Notes: generated by a model not told the origin, from the sequence alone. A stretch of 64,000 nucleotides of DNA from Manis javanica (GCF_040802235.1 NC_133158.1:13728001-13792000), one strand, 5' to 3'. Positions 1 through 13,080 are shown, numbered from the stretch's first letter. Numbers and translations: made by a program.

Positions 1-1170
1 ATATGAAATACCAAAATCTCACATGTGCAGATGGTTATAATCTATCAATTTCTTCCCCCCTCCAAGTGTGAAAAAATGTGGGAGAGGCACCTTACAGAGT
101 ACCCAGGCCTTATGGTGAAATGTTCAATGACTAAAACAAGTCTGTTTTAACATATCTTTTAATGACCTTTCAGATTATTTCAAAATGCTTTCCAGGCCAC
201 CTTGGGAAATCCATCATTTTTTCTATGTTGGGAAGCTCAAGTCACTTTTTGATACATAGTAGGAATGTTGCTTTAGTCCCTTATTTATTATCAAGTTTCT
301 AAATTCCCTTTTAAGCCATGATAGGATATACCAACGGTCCACAATTTTTCTGCAATCAAAAATTAACCGCATCATGTTCTGCAAATGCTGCCCAGTCCTG
401 AGAAGTATGTGTTCCCCACCTACACTTAGGAACTAATGAGTAACTTATCTGCCCCTGAGATAGCAAGTGTAACCAACAGAACTGAGATCATTCCATCGAA
501 AAGTAAAAAAACTTGATATTTTACTTAACCTAGGTAACCATATCTTTAAAAAATTTTCTCTTGTCCAGTAGGTTCTGTTCTCTTTTAATAATGAAAAACA
601 CTGACATTCCCTTCCCAAAGGTCTTTTCAGGACTCCAAAGAGACTCAGGCAACCAGGGTGCGAGGTGATGTTCAGTTTTGTTTTGTTTTTTAGACCAATG
701 ATAAGTTTTAATCCCTATTTCTCCTTCTCTTTTTTCCTACCGTGACTAAATTTTCTTATTGGAATAAAAGTAGGTTAAAAAAATCCTGATATGACTAAGG
801 CAAAAATACTCCCCATGCACACCATCTGATGCCCCTACCCTGGTTATTTCCCAAGGACAGATAAATGACAGATTAAGGAGATTATGGGTAATGAGGCCAA
901 AGACCACAAAAGCACAAAACAGGATGAAAGATGTTCCCAACTGGAGAATTTCAATACAGAAGCAGGAGGGCTGACAACTTGGCTTAAACCCCATGCCTCC
1001 TCTGGTGGGTCAATATTTAGCATAAGGAGCTTTGCCCTCCATTGGCACTTAATGAATGTTTATTCCCTGTTAGCAACAGGGCAGTACCTGACATCATGGA
1101 CTAAATCTTTTCCATCAGGTTCTTATAAAAGGACAGCAACTATTTATTCTCTCAGTCCACCAAGCTTAAT
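1..1170. other. MAGI1 intron 1, no gene seen
   Basis: AT-rich sequence with no coding signal. Short open frames here are at chance level. No repeat is recognised with confidence. Confidence 0.6.
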
Positions 1171-1290
1171 GACAATCCACTGCATGCTAAGTCCTGCCTA
1201 AAGCACTTCACACCCACTGTTTAATTTAATCATCCCAGGGAGCCAGTGGGCAAGGAGGAAATTTGAGGCTCCAACAGTTACAGTCAGGAT
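1171..1290 (-). repeat. MIR fragment, reverse orientation
   Basis: The order 'atgctaagtcctgcc', 'tttaatttaatcatccc', then a stretch resembling the 'gaggaaactgaggc' MIR core shows a diverged reverse-complement MIR. Confidence 0.5.
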
Positions 1291-1708
1291 ATAGTAGGAG
1301 ATGATGAAGACATCTGGTGCTGGAGATGGTGAAATAAAGATGGAATTATTTTCTTCAAGGGGCTGCATCAAATAGGGAAGATAGATGGGCTTTCAGACTA
1401 TAATTGAATGTAGTCCAAACTAAAAAGTAAGTAAAGGGTGCCCAGGAGGTCCCTAGGCTGGTACTCGGGGGTGGAGGTCCCCAAGGTCCCCGTCTTTGAG
1501 CTCAGCGAGGACAAGTAGGGGTTTGTTCAACTGGAACGGGTGGGAGGGATGTGAAGACATGCCAGAAAGAAAGAAATCACCTCAATGGGGCTTTCAAAAA
1601 GGAATTTTTAAAATAAATTTTGACTATTTAAAAGAAGATGTATAACATCTAAAACTTAGTGTGATTATGTGCAGGGCATTGCATGAATGCTTGACAGGCA
1701 GTCTCTCT

Positions 1709-2574
1709 TTTTTTTAATTGAACTGTCATTGATAGACAATCTTATATTGGTGTCAAATACACACCACATCACAGTGGTTCAACAGTTACCCATATTATTA
1801 ACTCTTCACCCCCTCTACTGTGAACATAGAAATATGTTACAGAATCATTGACTATATTCTCCATGCCGTACTACTATCCCTGTGACCAACTTATATTATG
1901 ATTGAGAATTTTTGTGCCCCTTTATTGCCCTCACCCACCCACCCCAACCCCTCCTCTGTGGTAACCACCAGTCCCTTCTCGGTGTCTATGAGCCACTGCT
2001 GATTTACCCATTCTGTTTTGCTTTGTTTTTATACTCCACAAATAAATGAATCATATGGTATTTGTCTTTCTCCACCTGACTTATTTCACTGAGCATAATA
2101 CTCTCTAGATCTATCCCTGTTGTTGCAAATGGAAGGATTTTTTATGGCTGAATAATATTCCATTGTGTATATGTATCACCTCTTCTTTATCCATTCATCT
2201 ACTGATGAACACTTAGGTTGCTTCCGTATCTTGGCTATTGCAAACAGTGTGGTGATAAACAGAGGGGTGCATGTATCTTTTTGAATTGGGGATTTTGTTT
2301 TCTCTGGATAAATTCCTAGAGTGGAATTACTGGATCAAATGGTATTTCTATTTTTAGTTTTTTGAGGAACCTCCACACTGCTTTCCACAGCAGTTATAAC
2401 ACTTTACATTCCCACCAACAGTGTGGGAGGGCTCCCATTTCTCTGCATCCTTGACAACACTTGTTATTTCTTGTCTTTTGGATAGTGGCCACTCTAACTG
2501 GTGTGAGGGGCTATCTCGTGGTGGTTTGATTTGCATTTCCCCAATGATTAGTGATGTGGAACATCTTTTCATGT
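1709..2574 (-). mobile_element. 5'-truncated L1, 3' UTR and end of ORF2
   Basis: The plus strand starts with a poly-T run (the L1 poly-A read backwards). It continues through the L1 3' UTR to about 1960 and then the antisense of the ORF2 3' end, with hallmarks such as 'gaataatattccattgtg', 'tctactgatgaacac' and 'cattcccaccaacagtgt'. Near-matching duplications flank it: ACAGGCAGTCTCTCT at 1694-1708 and the same sequence with a 2-base GA insertion at 2575-2591. The reading frame is broken, so it is inactive. The 3' UTR matches the nested element at 56.1 kb. Confidence 0.9.
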
Positions 2575-2599
2575 ACAGGCAGGATCTCTCTTAACCTCT

Positions 2600-2695
2600 T
2601 AATCTCAAAACCAAAGGACGTAGGTCCTATAATTATTCCTGTTTTATGGAAGGGAAAACTGAGGCTCAGAGAGGTTAAACAGCACAACACTGATT
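2600..2695 (-). repeat. MIR fragment, reverse orientation
   Basis: It contains 'aaaactgaggctcagagagg' followed by 'ttaaacagcacaac', the MIR core read in reverse. Confidence 0.6.
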
Positions 2696-3690
2696 AGACT
2701 CCATTCCTATATAATGCAGAAACTTGAATAATGAGGACCTTAAAAAGTCGTATCTGCCCTTTAGATTTTGCTTCCTCTTTCTCTAGCTCATAAAAACATA
2801 ACTGTCTAATCAAAAACATGTCATTTAAAGAACAATGGAAAATGTTGGACAGCTGTTCCAGTTTTAATGAAATAATTGCTTGCCCACAGGCCAAGTTGTG
2901 AAAGCCCTTCGGAAAGATGGACACTGAAAGCTCTCATACGTATAAAACAAAAAAAGCTACCTATGTGATGACTGTCAAGGCCCAAATCTTCCCCAAGCCT
3001 CTGTACTTGTTCCCAAGAAAGCCCAGGTTGATAAAACCACTTCCTTATAAGCCTTCTGAAAACAATTGGCATGACTCGCTGCCACTGTTTCACAGAGTCT
3101 CATAAACAAAAACAAAGGCCAGCACAGAAATCTCTTGCCAGCAAAGGGACTTGGCATTAGTTCTCCTCAGACAAACCATTAACTTCAATAATTAGCATAG
3201 AAATAAAGCATTTTTAATTAGCATTTTTTAAAACAAAGGGCAAATTTGCAGGAAAAAAAAAATTATGGTTGGATGGGGAGCTGAGATCTCAGTACATTCA
3301 ATGTCTCTATGATATAGAATTCCCTAAGCTACCAATTTTAATCACTTAACATTTTGTCTCCTTTTAACGCAAATATACAGAAGTCAACACTACAGGAGCT
3401 CTCATTTTATTTGTAAAGATAATAGGTCTCAGGCAAGAATTAAAGACTGTTTCTAAGACATTTTGGTAGCGGAAACTCTGTCTTTTCCTAAATGGGTTGA
3501 TACTACGTAAGACTCACCTGTCCCATCTGGGCCATTTTTCAGAAGTGTACTTCTGATTCATGACACTCCAAAGTTGGCCTCTGATACTTCCAGGTACAAC
3601 AGGCATGGGAAGGGCCATTTCATCAGGTAGGTAAATTACAGCTACCAATTGGCATTACCAGGAGTATTTATACAGGTCTGGAATTAACAA
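2696..3690. other. Unique intronic sequence with clustered FOX/SOX/homeobox-like motifs
   Basis: No gene or repeat is seen. The part at about 2990-3245 holds ATAAACA and ACAAAGG motifs close together near 3103-3119, then AATTAGCAT and TAATTAGCAT copies at 3190-3227. This is a candidate conserved non-coding element on composition only. Confidence 0.35.
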
Positions 3691-3691
3691 T

Positions 3692-3740
3692 ACACACACA
3701 TGCACACACATGTACACATGCACACACATACACATGCATC
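3692..3740. repeat. Imperfect CA-rich microsatellite
   Basis: Alternating ACACACAC and ATGCACAC or ATGTACAC blocks. Confidence 0.85.
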
Positions 3741-4350
3741 CTGACAATATTAGAGCTATATTCCTATATTAGGCAAAACTTCCCCTGAACTCCATGATGC
3801 GTTTGCCATGAAAGACGCCGTGATAACTTTGATGTCCCTAAAACTGTGAGGATGAACAGGCTAGTTGGTGCCACACTGTAAAGTCCTTTTTCCCTGGACA
3901 GGCAGTAGTATCACATGAAGGCCATGCACTGTGACCCACTCTTCCCTCCACTCCCTCTCCTTTCCTACCGGCCATGGTGCTGTGTGTAACAAGGATGCAT
4001 TATAGCCATGACCACCTCGCCACAGTAGTACAAGGTGTACAGCGTAATGTGAGTTGGCCTCACTGATTCCTAAGTTAAAAGGAGGTAGGCAGGAGAGAAA
4101 GCTACTGCTTTATAGAAAAGGGGGGACACACCCCACATTATTGTCTGTTCTGTGTTTCCATCATTCACATGCAATTTTTTTAGTACAATTTTATTGTAGA
4201 TACAATTCTCTAAATTTTTTTACTTATTTATACACCAGGAAAGAAAGGAATGTATTGGTTCCCAGGGCACCTTCTGTAAATGCCAAGAGCCTTTATTGAT
4301 GCAGAGCCCAGCTTTGGGCCACTTCTGCATGAAGGACAGGGTGGTGTTCC
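3741..4350. other. Intronic sequence, nothing recognised
   Basis: No coding signal and no repeat I can name. A T-rich patch lies at 4176-4222. Confidence 0.5.
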
Positions 4351-4359
4351 AGGAAATGT

Positions 4360-4485
4360 GCTGGCCTGACAGCCAGGAGCCCAGAACACCAGCCTGAGTT
4401 CTACCTCATCCTGGCTGTGACCTCAGGGAAGCCACTTCTCTCTGGTCATGGGTGTGTGTAAGACAAAGATAACAGATGAAGTAAC
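4360..4485 (+). repeat. Diverged MIR
   Basis: 'cctgagttctacctcatcc', then 'ctgtgacctcagggaagcca' and 'acttctctctgg' follow the MIR order. Divergence is high. Confidence 0.45.
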
Positions 4486-4844
4486 CACTACAGTCCCTTC
4501 TAGAAAATGTTCTACCAAATACTTGTCAAATCTGGTTTGGAAAAGTCATCATGGGTAGGAAGATTTGAAAGATGGCAAGTCAGGAACACAGCAGGTCCTA
4601 TTGGATGTCAAGAAACCAAATGTTTTCGAGTTCCAAGTTAGGGAGAAGCTTCAACTGCCTTTAAGGCTAACCTGGTAGCTGCTTGGAGCAAATCCTAATT
4701 TTTTTATACCTGGGAGGCAAGCTTAAGCAATTTATAAGATGATGTTGTATGCTCCCAAAAAACAAATATGGGGTGGGAGGAGGAAATTCCACTCAAATTT
4801 CATTGGAAGGAAATGCCTTTTTCCAGTCTTTTTCTCTCTCTCTC

Positions 4845-5370
4845 TGGTCACTAATGCTCCAAAACAAACCACCCCAGAAGTCTGTGGTATGAAATAACCA
4901 TGCCCAGAGGTTCTGGGGTTCAGGAATTCAGATGGAGCACAATGGAATGGCTGACCTCCACACTATCTGAGGCCTCAGCTGGGGGTGACTTGACAGCTGG
5001 GAGCTGGGATATCTGGAGGCATCTTCACTCACATGTCAGGAGGCTGACACTGGCTGTCAGCTGGAACACCTCCATGTGGCCTCTCCATGTGGTCTCTCTG
5101 TGTGAGCTAGTTTGGGCTGGCCACGGTGGCTGGGTTCCAAGTAAGGATCCCAAGAGAACAAAGCAGAAGCACATGGCATATGTGACTTCCGTCATGCTCT
5201 GTTGATCGAGACAGTCACAAAGATCTGCCCAGGTTCAGAAGGAGAGGGTAGGTGGCCCCTCCCCATTCCACAGGGGGAACAGTCAAGGTCATATTATAAG
5301 ATGACTACATGGGATGGAAACCAGTTTTGCAGCCATCTTTGGAAGATGCAACCCATCATGCTGACAGACC
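4845..5370 (+). repeat. Ancient interspersed repeat, family not assigned
   Basis: The order 'aacaaaccaccccagaa', 'gaggcctcagctggg', 'tcactcacatgtcaggagg', 'ctccatgtggcctctcc' and 'agtcacaaagatctgccca' follows a well-known mammalian repeat that I recognise by pattern but cannot name with certainty. Long open frames here are not genes. Confidence 0.6.
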
Positions 5371-5499
5371 ACAGACAGAAGAATCCCACAAACAAGGTAA
5401 GTACAAAAATCTGGGCCTCAGGCATCTTCAAGTATTGCAGATCTAAAGCAAACACTTTGATAAGCAAAAGATCATAGCCAAGAGCTAAAGGAATGAGAT

Positions 5500-7490
5500 T
5501 TTAGCCACAGAAGCCCACCAAGTTGCCTTTGAAGCCATTATTACAAACATTGGTCCTGGTAACAATTAGAAGGGTCCTCGACATATATTATATACTTTGG
5601 CTGTTTTACTACAGCTTGGTGCCTTCTGTATGCCACTGATGTTTGATTTAAATGTACAAGAGTATTAAAACATCTGCTGAAATATACTTCCAAAATTCAG
5701 ATGACACTGAGATGAAATCTATGAAACTATGAATTCACCATGTTAAATACATTTTTTTTTATTTTTAATGGAATACAGAGAGCAGATGTTTATAAAGCAG
5801 CCCCATATGCAAAGCCATGGGTTACGTTTAATTTGGAGCCGATGTGACCTTCAGATCTTTGGATGTGTGGCAGGGGAGATCTCAGTCTTCAGTCATGCAG
5901 CATCTCACAGCAGCTCTGCTCTCCGGGACAGCTCAGGAGGGGAGGCAGAAGGTGATCCGCACTGAGCATCCTCTACCTTGATTCTCAGAATCTTTGGTCC
6001 CCCCTTCTTACCTTAAAAGCCATACTCAAGCTTCTTCTTCTGTGTTAAGGACATAACAGGCCCACCTTTTAGGTTTCTAGTTCCAACCCTTACCAGGATC
6101 ACCATCACTATCAGGTATTAAGCTAATAGCCTCAATAAGAGTCCCACCCTAGGTGTTCAATAATCCAGATTCACAGCCTCTTTGCCTCCCCTCACCTGGT
6201 AAAAAGCTCGTTGGCATCGCCTACTCAGCACTAACCCCATTCCTAAATTTCCTCTCCGCACCCACCCCCAGCCCGCCCCTGCGTCTTGCTATGCACAGGT
6301 GAGGCAATCAGTGTGTGTGTGTGAAGGGTGAAAAGGAAAGGAAGATAAGAAAACAGCCGCTGAAGGATAAAGGAAAACAGAGGGATGGAAGGAAGAGGAA
6401 CCGTAGCGTGATGTAAGAGAGATCTGGCAGAGAATAAGGAAATGCGATGAAGAGACATTCAAGCATCTACCAAGTACCCAGAATTGGGCTGCAGACAAAC
6501 AGGAAGGAGCAACATGTTCCAGAGGGGAATCACCTGAGTTCTTCTAAAAGTTCCCAAGAGATGTAAGATTGGAATCACTTCTACCGTTGGCTCCTGGACT
6601 CTACATCTTTGAATAAGACCTTGCTCTAAGAGTTGGTGACTTAGGATCTCTGAATGGCTCTGGGCTCCATGCAGCTGATCAAAATGAGGCTCAGACAGGT
6701 CGGTAACAGGTAGAGCGACACCTCAATTCTGCCTGTCACTCAAGTTTTTGATTTACTACTACATCACACCACCAGGTAAACAGCCATCTATACAGACTCA
6801 TCTAAGCCTTTATCATTATCGCTCACAAGGATTGATTAGGGCCAGAGCCATCAGGAGTTGACTCCAAACCGTCTGACACAGCATGTGACCAACACAATCC
6901 AACTCCAAAGGGAAGAAGGAGAGGAAGAAGAATCGCAACTGCACAAATGGGCAGGGAAAAGAACAATGGTGCAAGTGCGGGGGAGAAATCCTTTAAGTGC
7001 ATCCCGTGCTGCTGTTGTCAGTAAGGACTGCTGCTGCTGTGTTTTGGAGGAAACACTTCAGGAGCATTTATTAAGGGTGCTGGAGAGTGATGTGGATGAT
7101 GCAGACACAAAAGAGAAAATACCTTGTAGACTAGAAGAGAGAACAATGAAATGTAGTAAGCCACAGTGACGTAGTAATCATTTCAGCTTATTTCCTATAC
7201 TTTCCTCAGGAGCAGAAAAGAATACAAGGTAGCAGACACACACCAGCCACGCCTGTTCTCTGGATCTCCTTTGGCTCCAAAGACTCTTACTTAAATTTAT
7301 GCAAAGTGTGGTTCCAGATCCAGCACAGCAACCCATACCTTGTCGCTTGCTAGAGATGCCTGACCTGGCCCTACTGAATGAGAATCTGCATCCGTAGGTA
7401 ATTCACATGCACATTCAAGCCATGGATGTACTATGTTGGCCCTCCACCATCTGGTGAACTCAGAGGGTTTAGGTCTTACCTTCATCTCTT
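5500..7490. other. Intronic sequence, no gene seen
   Basis: No coding signal. There is a poly-T/A-rich stretch at 5751-5768, a short GT run near 6311-6322, and purine-rich sequence at 6330-6440 and 6905-6960. A possible very diverged MER5-type piece lies near 6520-6650, too weak to call. Confidence 0.5.
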
Positions 7491-7494
7491 CCTT

Positions 7495-8012
7495 CAGTTA
7501 CTATCTAATTTTGAGCACCCACTACATACCAGCACTGTTCCCAGCAAGCACTCTGGTTACAGTGGTGATCTAAAAACCAGCAATGCTCCCGGCCCCCATG
7601 TGGCTTAGCCTCGCATATTCAGGGGACAAACACTACTCATACAACCACAAATACACATGAAATCATAACTGTGTGATGAGTGCTGCAAAAGGGAAATGTG
7701 GACTCATGAGAGCATACACAAAAAAGAGGATATCAGACTTTGTCAGGGAAGGCTCCCTGGGAAAAGTGATGAGATCTGCAAAAGAGTAGATATAAACTAG
7801 GTATGGAGGGGAGGGAACAGCATTCAAGTACAGAGAAAAAGCATATGCAAAGGCCCTGTGGCATGAAGGAACACTGCACACTAGTTAAATGTGCAAAATG
7901 AGACTGGCAAGGGAGGCAAGGCCAGCCTCTTGGAGATCAATGAAGGACTTGCTTCTAATAACAGAGGGAAGCCCCTGGCAGGTTTTAAGCAGGTTATACA
8001 AGGTCAGAAAAA
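7495..8012 (-). repeat. L2 (LINE) 3' portion, reverse orientation
   Basis: The L2 3' end reads in reverse: 'gagcacccactacatacca', 'ggaaggctccctgggaaaag', 'gcaaaggccctgtggcatga' and 'cctggcaggttttaagcagg' occur in the correct order. Confidence 0.8.
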
Positions 8013-8299
8013 GGGAGTGTGAAGAGAAGTAGACAGATCATACGGATTTTACTGAGGAAGCAAGACTTGGACCACAGACAACCCATTCTGTACAATTTAC
8101 CTCCCCTCTCTTTTGACCCTGGACTATATATACCCTGCCTCCCACCAAACCCACAAGAAAAACTGAGCCCCTTTCCTATCAAGGAAGAAGACAAAAAGTA
8201 CTCCAATGCTGAGAACATATACACACAACTGGTGAATAAGCCTGAGTGGCAGCCCCAGATTGTTGGGAGTGTTGAGTAGAATTTAAGACCCTTAGAGGT

Positions 8300-8500
8300 A
8301 AGGAATATCTGAATTCAGACCTCCTTCTACCACTGAGTACCTGGACAAGTTACCTTCTCTGGGCCTTCATCAACTCGAAGGGCATAATAATGCCTGTATC
8401 AGAAGGGTAGTGATTGAGTTAAACAAGGTAGGGTCTACAAAGCTCTGAGCACTTAATACATAGTAGGTTTTCAATGAAAGATATGTTGTTATCTTTACGC
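8300..8500 (+). repeat. MIR
   Basis: 'ctaccactgagtacctgg', 'caagttaccttctctggg' and 'tgagcacttaatacatagta' occur in MIR order. Confidence 0.65.
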
Positions 8501-8589
8501 ATCCCTGAGGGTCTCCACCGGTCTTCATGAGCATATTAACTCTTGAAGGACAACAGTTTCTTTATTAAAAAATAATCGTCGTTGGCATG

Positions 8590-8770
8590 TAGCAAATGCT
8601 TAGACACAATGATAAGCCCTTAACCTCACACACATTATTTCATTTGGTCATCACAATAACTCTGTGAGGTGGGCGCTGCTATTAACCTCATTTGAGTGAA
8701 GCAGAGAGAGAATGAGCAGCATTTTAAGCATTAAGTGTGAGTCCAGGCTGTAAGTAAACTGCATGATGCC
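8590..8770 (-). repeat. MIR, reverse orientation
   Basis: 'acattatttcatttggtcat' followed by 'cacaataactctgtgaggt' and a diverged core. Confidence 0.65.
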
Positions 8771-8774
8771 TAAG

Positions 8775-11430
8775 GACTCCCAAAGGGCATAACTCTACAA
8801 GCTGTAAGTTGGCAACTCTCTGGGGGTTCTCCCACACACCTTTGCGCTCCCTGACACCTGGGACTTTCAGCATGCTACCCACTGAGGCCTGCAAGGCCTG
8901 CTGTGATCAAATTATTGCTCAGCCTGAATGGAAGAAGCTGCTTCCCTCTCTCCACCCCTCCCCCGACAAAAAGACTCTGACCCTCTGGGTCAGGTGAGTG
9001 GTAAGAAAGGCCCAAACAGGTGTACTTCCTAGGAGATCCCCCACTTACACCTTTCTAGCTAAAGGGGGTTTTCTCCAGTTTGGCTGGACTTCCTTGTCCT
9101 TACGGGGCCAACTACCTGAAAATCCCTAAGAGCTTTGTTTTGTTAAAATGTAACCTCCCCTTTGGAATTACCAATTTGGGGTATTTGGAAGAATTGCATA
9201 ATCCCTGCTTTATTTCAACAAACAACTGAACTGCTTTTATTTTCCAATTCTTTGCACACCATGGCCACTACCAACCTGGTATTTACAAAGCACCTTTGCC
9301 CTCAGGATTTCTAAGCAGAGAGGAAATAGTTTACGGATGGTCCTATTCTACTGCTGTAGGGGGTGTGTAGAATACCAGCCAGCTGTAAGCAAAAGTCCAG
9401 GACTTGAAAGCTTTCTCAGAGGGAACCAAGTGTTACCTATGACATTTAAATGGTAAGGGGCCTGTTGAGTTAATTGCTTCCCAGGGGAACTGGAGGGACA
9501 CTGATTTGCTCAAATTCACCCCTGGCTGGTGAACATACTAAAGGGCTAGAGTTCAGACTTCTACTCTGGCTGATGATTCATTTAGGAACAAAAGATTTTT
9601 ATCTTTCCTTTTAACCCCCTGTGACAAAAGATATGTTGGAGAAAGCCAATTCAGTGGACCTCAAGGTTGTCCCCACACTGCAGGAGACACAAAGCCACAC
9701 GAAAGGAAATTGCCTAAGGTATGCTCTTCTGCAGCGACAAACATTGCAACATTCATAGAGCAGCAAAAGTAAAGTTTTGGGAACCAAACACAAGTTCAAA
9801 TTCAAATGCAAAACATCCACTTCCCAGATGCATGTTCTTGGTTAAGGTACTGAATAAAATAGCACTTTTTACACACGCATGTGCACGCACACCTGCATTA
9901 GACGCTCACATGCACTGTGTGCTGTGCTACATCTCCCCCAGGCCCCCCGCCTCAGGACTTGTCTTGACTGCAGAGGGCTGGCTCTCCAAGGACGTAGGTC
10001 CTTCCAGTGGATAGTTGACATAGGGGTGCAGAAGCCTAACTCCTTCCAGCTCAACTTCAGGGCTTCCTGGTGTCTGCTGGGGCCTTCGCTAAGACTGACT
10101 CGGAACCTATCTTCTCCTTCAGCCAATCCCTCCACAGGAGCTAATCCCCAGAGCATTCCCTGACAAATGCCTGGCATGATAATCTCCATGCCTGAATTTG
10201 CTTTCTACGGCATCAAATAATATACTTCACAAAAGAAACTGGAAGGAAAGATAGTGAACCATGACCAGGTCACAGTCATATTCATGACCTGCTTATCATA
10301 CTGTTTGGTCATGTTTCCAACATTAAGTAAAACGCAAACCTGAAAAAAACTGAGGTAACTTTTTTTAAGGGCTGATATTATACCCAATAGACACTCACCA
10401 TTTCCTCTCTCAGTAGCTCTAGTTCACATGACATCACACAACATGGCCTTCATCAGATTTGCTTCTGTTTGTTTTAAACAGGATGAACAGTAAAATGGGT
10501 ATTTTAAAGTTATGTCCTTTAAACTAAAAAGAACGACAGACACTGAAACAATGTGTAGTCCACTAACCTGAAATGCTCGACTTTAAAATACATACAGGAT
10601 TTAATCTCTCAAACACTTTGGTAAAACTTTTCTTGGACAAGTCATCAAGTAATATTCTAGAATTATTTTTTAGCAGAAGGCAAACAAAAGAAATTATGCC
10701 ATGATCCACAAAACTTGAATAATACAACCTATACTTTCACCAGCAAACATTCCTTCCAAGTTTTTCTGATTAATATAAATAAGAGAAGAGATAGTATTCA
10801 AAGTTCCCTATCACCAGCCTTGTCTTCAAATGCAAAGCAAAGATAGCAAAGTGCGGTAATAACCAGCTAAATACAAAGAGCCTAGGTGGAAATGGATGAG
10901 GGATAAAAGCAGATGGGAGACTTTAAGTTGACTCTACTTAAAGGGGATTTCCCAGGAATGAGCCATTAACTGTCTGAGCAATAGACCTGGATGGTCTTTA
11001 AAGAGAAATGCATGGCAGAAAGGCCAAAATTCACTGAATAAATCTAATGCTCTAGACAGCATTTTTTAAAAGGCTCTTGCTATAACTCTAAATGGAGTCA
11101 TACGGAATTCATAATATAAGCCTTTATGGTCATAGCATATCCCTGACTGACCAGGGCAAAGAGGAAAAGAGACTAAGTGAAATTCATAAACCAAGAAATG
11201 TACTCTTGGTTGAACATCGCCAGCATTTTGACAAGAGCGGTCCTTAACTACTGTGACTCTCAACTCCTTTTTCCTAGTTCCCCAGGTAATAAAGATGGCA
11301 GCCAAGAAAAGCAAAGAAAACTAAACCTGGAAGAGTATACAAGCCACCAGGTGTGAGTGTCTCTACTGTCGCTGGCATTTTCTTTACCCCTTGACTCGTC
11401 TGGATTCTATGATGCTCTTCAGTTCTGGTG
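8775..11430. other. Intronic sequence, no gene seen
   Basis: Mostly unique sequence. It is CA-rich at 9873-9912 and contains an AAGGACGTAGGTCCTT short palindrome at 9988-10003. I see no exon signature and no confident repeat. Confidence 0.5.
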
Positions 11431-11435
11431 TAATG

Positions 11436-11643
11436 CAGTCATTCTCAACCAGGGACTCTTCTGCCCCCAGGGAGGTCTTTCAGCAATGTCTAATGACATT
11501 TTTAGCTTATTACAACTGGGTGGAGAGTGTTTACTGGCATCTAATGGGTAGAAGCCAAGGATGTGGCTGAACATCTTACAACACCCACCGTAGCCCCAAC
11601 TGCAGCCCAAAATGTCAGTAACCCTGAGGTTGAGAAATTGTAG
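11436..11643 (+). mobile_element. MER20 (hAT-Charlie non-autonomous DNA transposon)
   Basis: The whole element can be followed: 'cagtcattctcaaccaggg' at the left, 'tttcagcaatgtctaatgac', 'tactggcatctaatgggtag', 'aacatcttacaaca', and 'cctgaggttgagaaattg' at the right. Length of about 207 bp is close to the full MER20. Some MER20 copies are known to act as regulatory elements in the placental-mammal endometrium; nothing here shows that for this copy. Confidence 0.85.
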
Positions 11644-11716
11644 TGAAGTGGAGTGAGCATGAAAATGCCAGAGCCAAGGAGCCCCCAATCCCGGGGACGT
11701 CGGCCAGGCACTGGGC

Positions 11717-11885
11717 TTTTCTGAGCCTCAGTTTCCATGTGCATAAAAATCCATGACGCACATAAAAAAAAAAAAATACTCTTCCAGAGTTAGGGTAAAG
11801 AATAAATGAGATGAGAGATGAGAAATCACCCAGCACAATGCCTGGCACATCAAAGGTGCCTGTGATGTCTGGTAAATCTGAATCA
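11717..11885 (+). repeat. MIR with an internal A-run
   Basis: 'tgagcctcagtttccatgtg' near the start, 'aataaatgagatgagag', then 'caatgcctggcacatcaaag'. A run of 13 A at 11764-11776 interrupts it. Confidence 0.7.
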
Positions 11886-11889
11886 CTGC

Positions 11890-12740
11890 AATTTTTTTAA
11901 CTGCAGCTATTTCCAACCCTTCCTCATTTCCTCTAGGATTTACTGAGAAGCAAAGAAAAGAGGAACCCAGCCAACTTTGAAGCCCACTCTAGGTCAATAG
12001 TTTGCATGTAGCTCATTTAATAATTTCGACTGCTATTGTGTCTAAATTTATGTTTGAGGAACCTGGGGGTGGAGAAGGCTACAGTTTTTACATTTTTCAC
12101 AAAGGTGTGTTGTTTTTCCAAAGCTGAATTTCAATTCAATGGCCTAGGGGCCAAGTGAAAGAAGGAAATGCAAAAATCCCCACTAGGTCTTGGAAAAAAC
12201 ATGTTAGTGGTGAATGCTAGTAAGTACTTTTTCTGGGACAATGAATATCTTCAATGAGTTAACCGAAGACTTATTTAAGTTGAAGTCATACTCAGATATC
12301 TGACAAAAAGAAGGTCACTTCTTCCTAAGCAATGACCATTCATGGTGCCTCAGCTATAAACCACTACATGTTATTAGGGTCATAATCCTCCATTTGCCAT
12401 ATAAAAACAACAATTGCCAGGTATAAACTACACTACATTATGTGTGCAACAATCAGGTTCCCATTACTCTTGCCACAATTCCAATTCTCGAAGGAACATA
12501 GGGTAACCGTATAATTCGTGGTCCAAACCAGGACACTGTAGACTGAAACAGGGCACTATCAATAATTACACCAAGACAACAGGTGTAAACCAAGTATTTC
12601 TCAAGCAAACTGGGACGTATGATCACCCTCCTCAGAGGTCACCCCAGGGAACAGTTCTCCATCAACCCCCGACATTTTATTTGAAGGCACACAAAAACAC
12701 ATTCACCCAGGTCAGCTGTGAATGAGGTGCACAAATGGGA
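11890..12740. other. Intronic sequence, nothing recognised
   Basis: No coding signal or confident repeat. Confidence 0.45.
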
Positions 12741-12744
12741 TGAC

Positions 12745-13080
12745 CCTACAGATGCTCTTCTATCTCTTGTTCTTTTGTTTTTGCTTTTTTATTTACTATA
12801 TCATGATGTGTTTCCATGTCAGGGTGCAAAGATCCACCTTGTTTTTTTTTTAATCAATATGACAGAGAACAAAGCCCTACATATATCTTGTATGGGTTTG
12901 AGTATTTCCAGAGAATAGGCTCCTACTAGTGGTACTGCTAGGTCAAAATGTTACCATTATTGGTGGGCTCTTCCCAAACAGTCTTCCAAAAGGCTTTATC
13001 AAGTCATATCAACACCAAAAGTTAACACTTTTTGAATTTTTGCCAAGCTGATAAAGACAGTATGCTATCTCGTTCCATTA
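12745..13080 (-). mobile_element. Old L1/HAL1-like fragment, reverse orientation
   Basis: 'tagtggtactgctaggtcaa', 'cagtcttccaaaaggct' and 'tttttgccaagctgataa' occur in the order of the antisense 3' end of an old L1. Divergence is high. Confidence 0.5.

Noticed and set aside
2616..10003. Shared 15-mer AAGGACGTAGGTCCT near 2616 and 9988
   Set aside because: In a 64-kb window a pair of shared 15-mers is expected by chance, and the flanks do not match.
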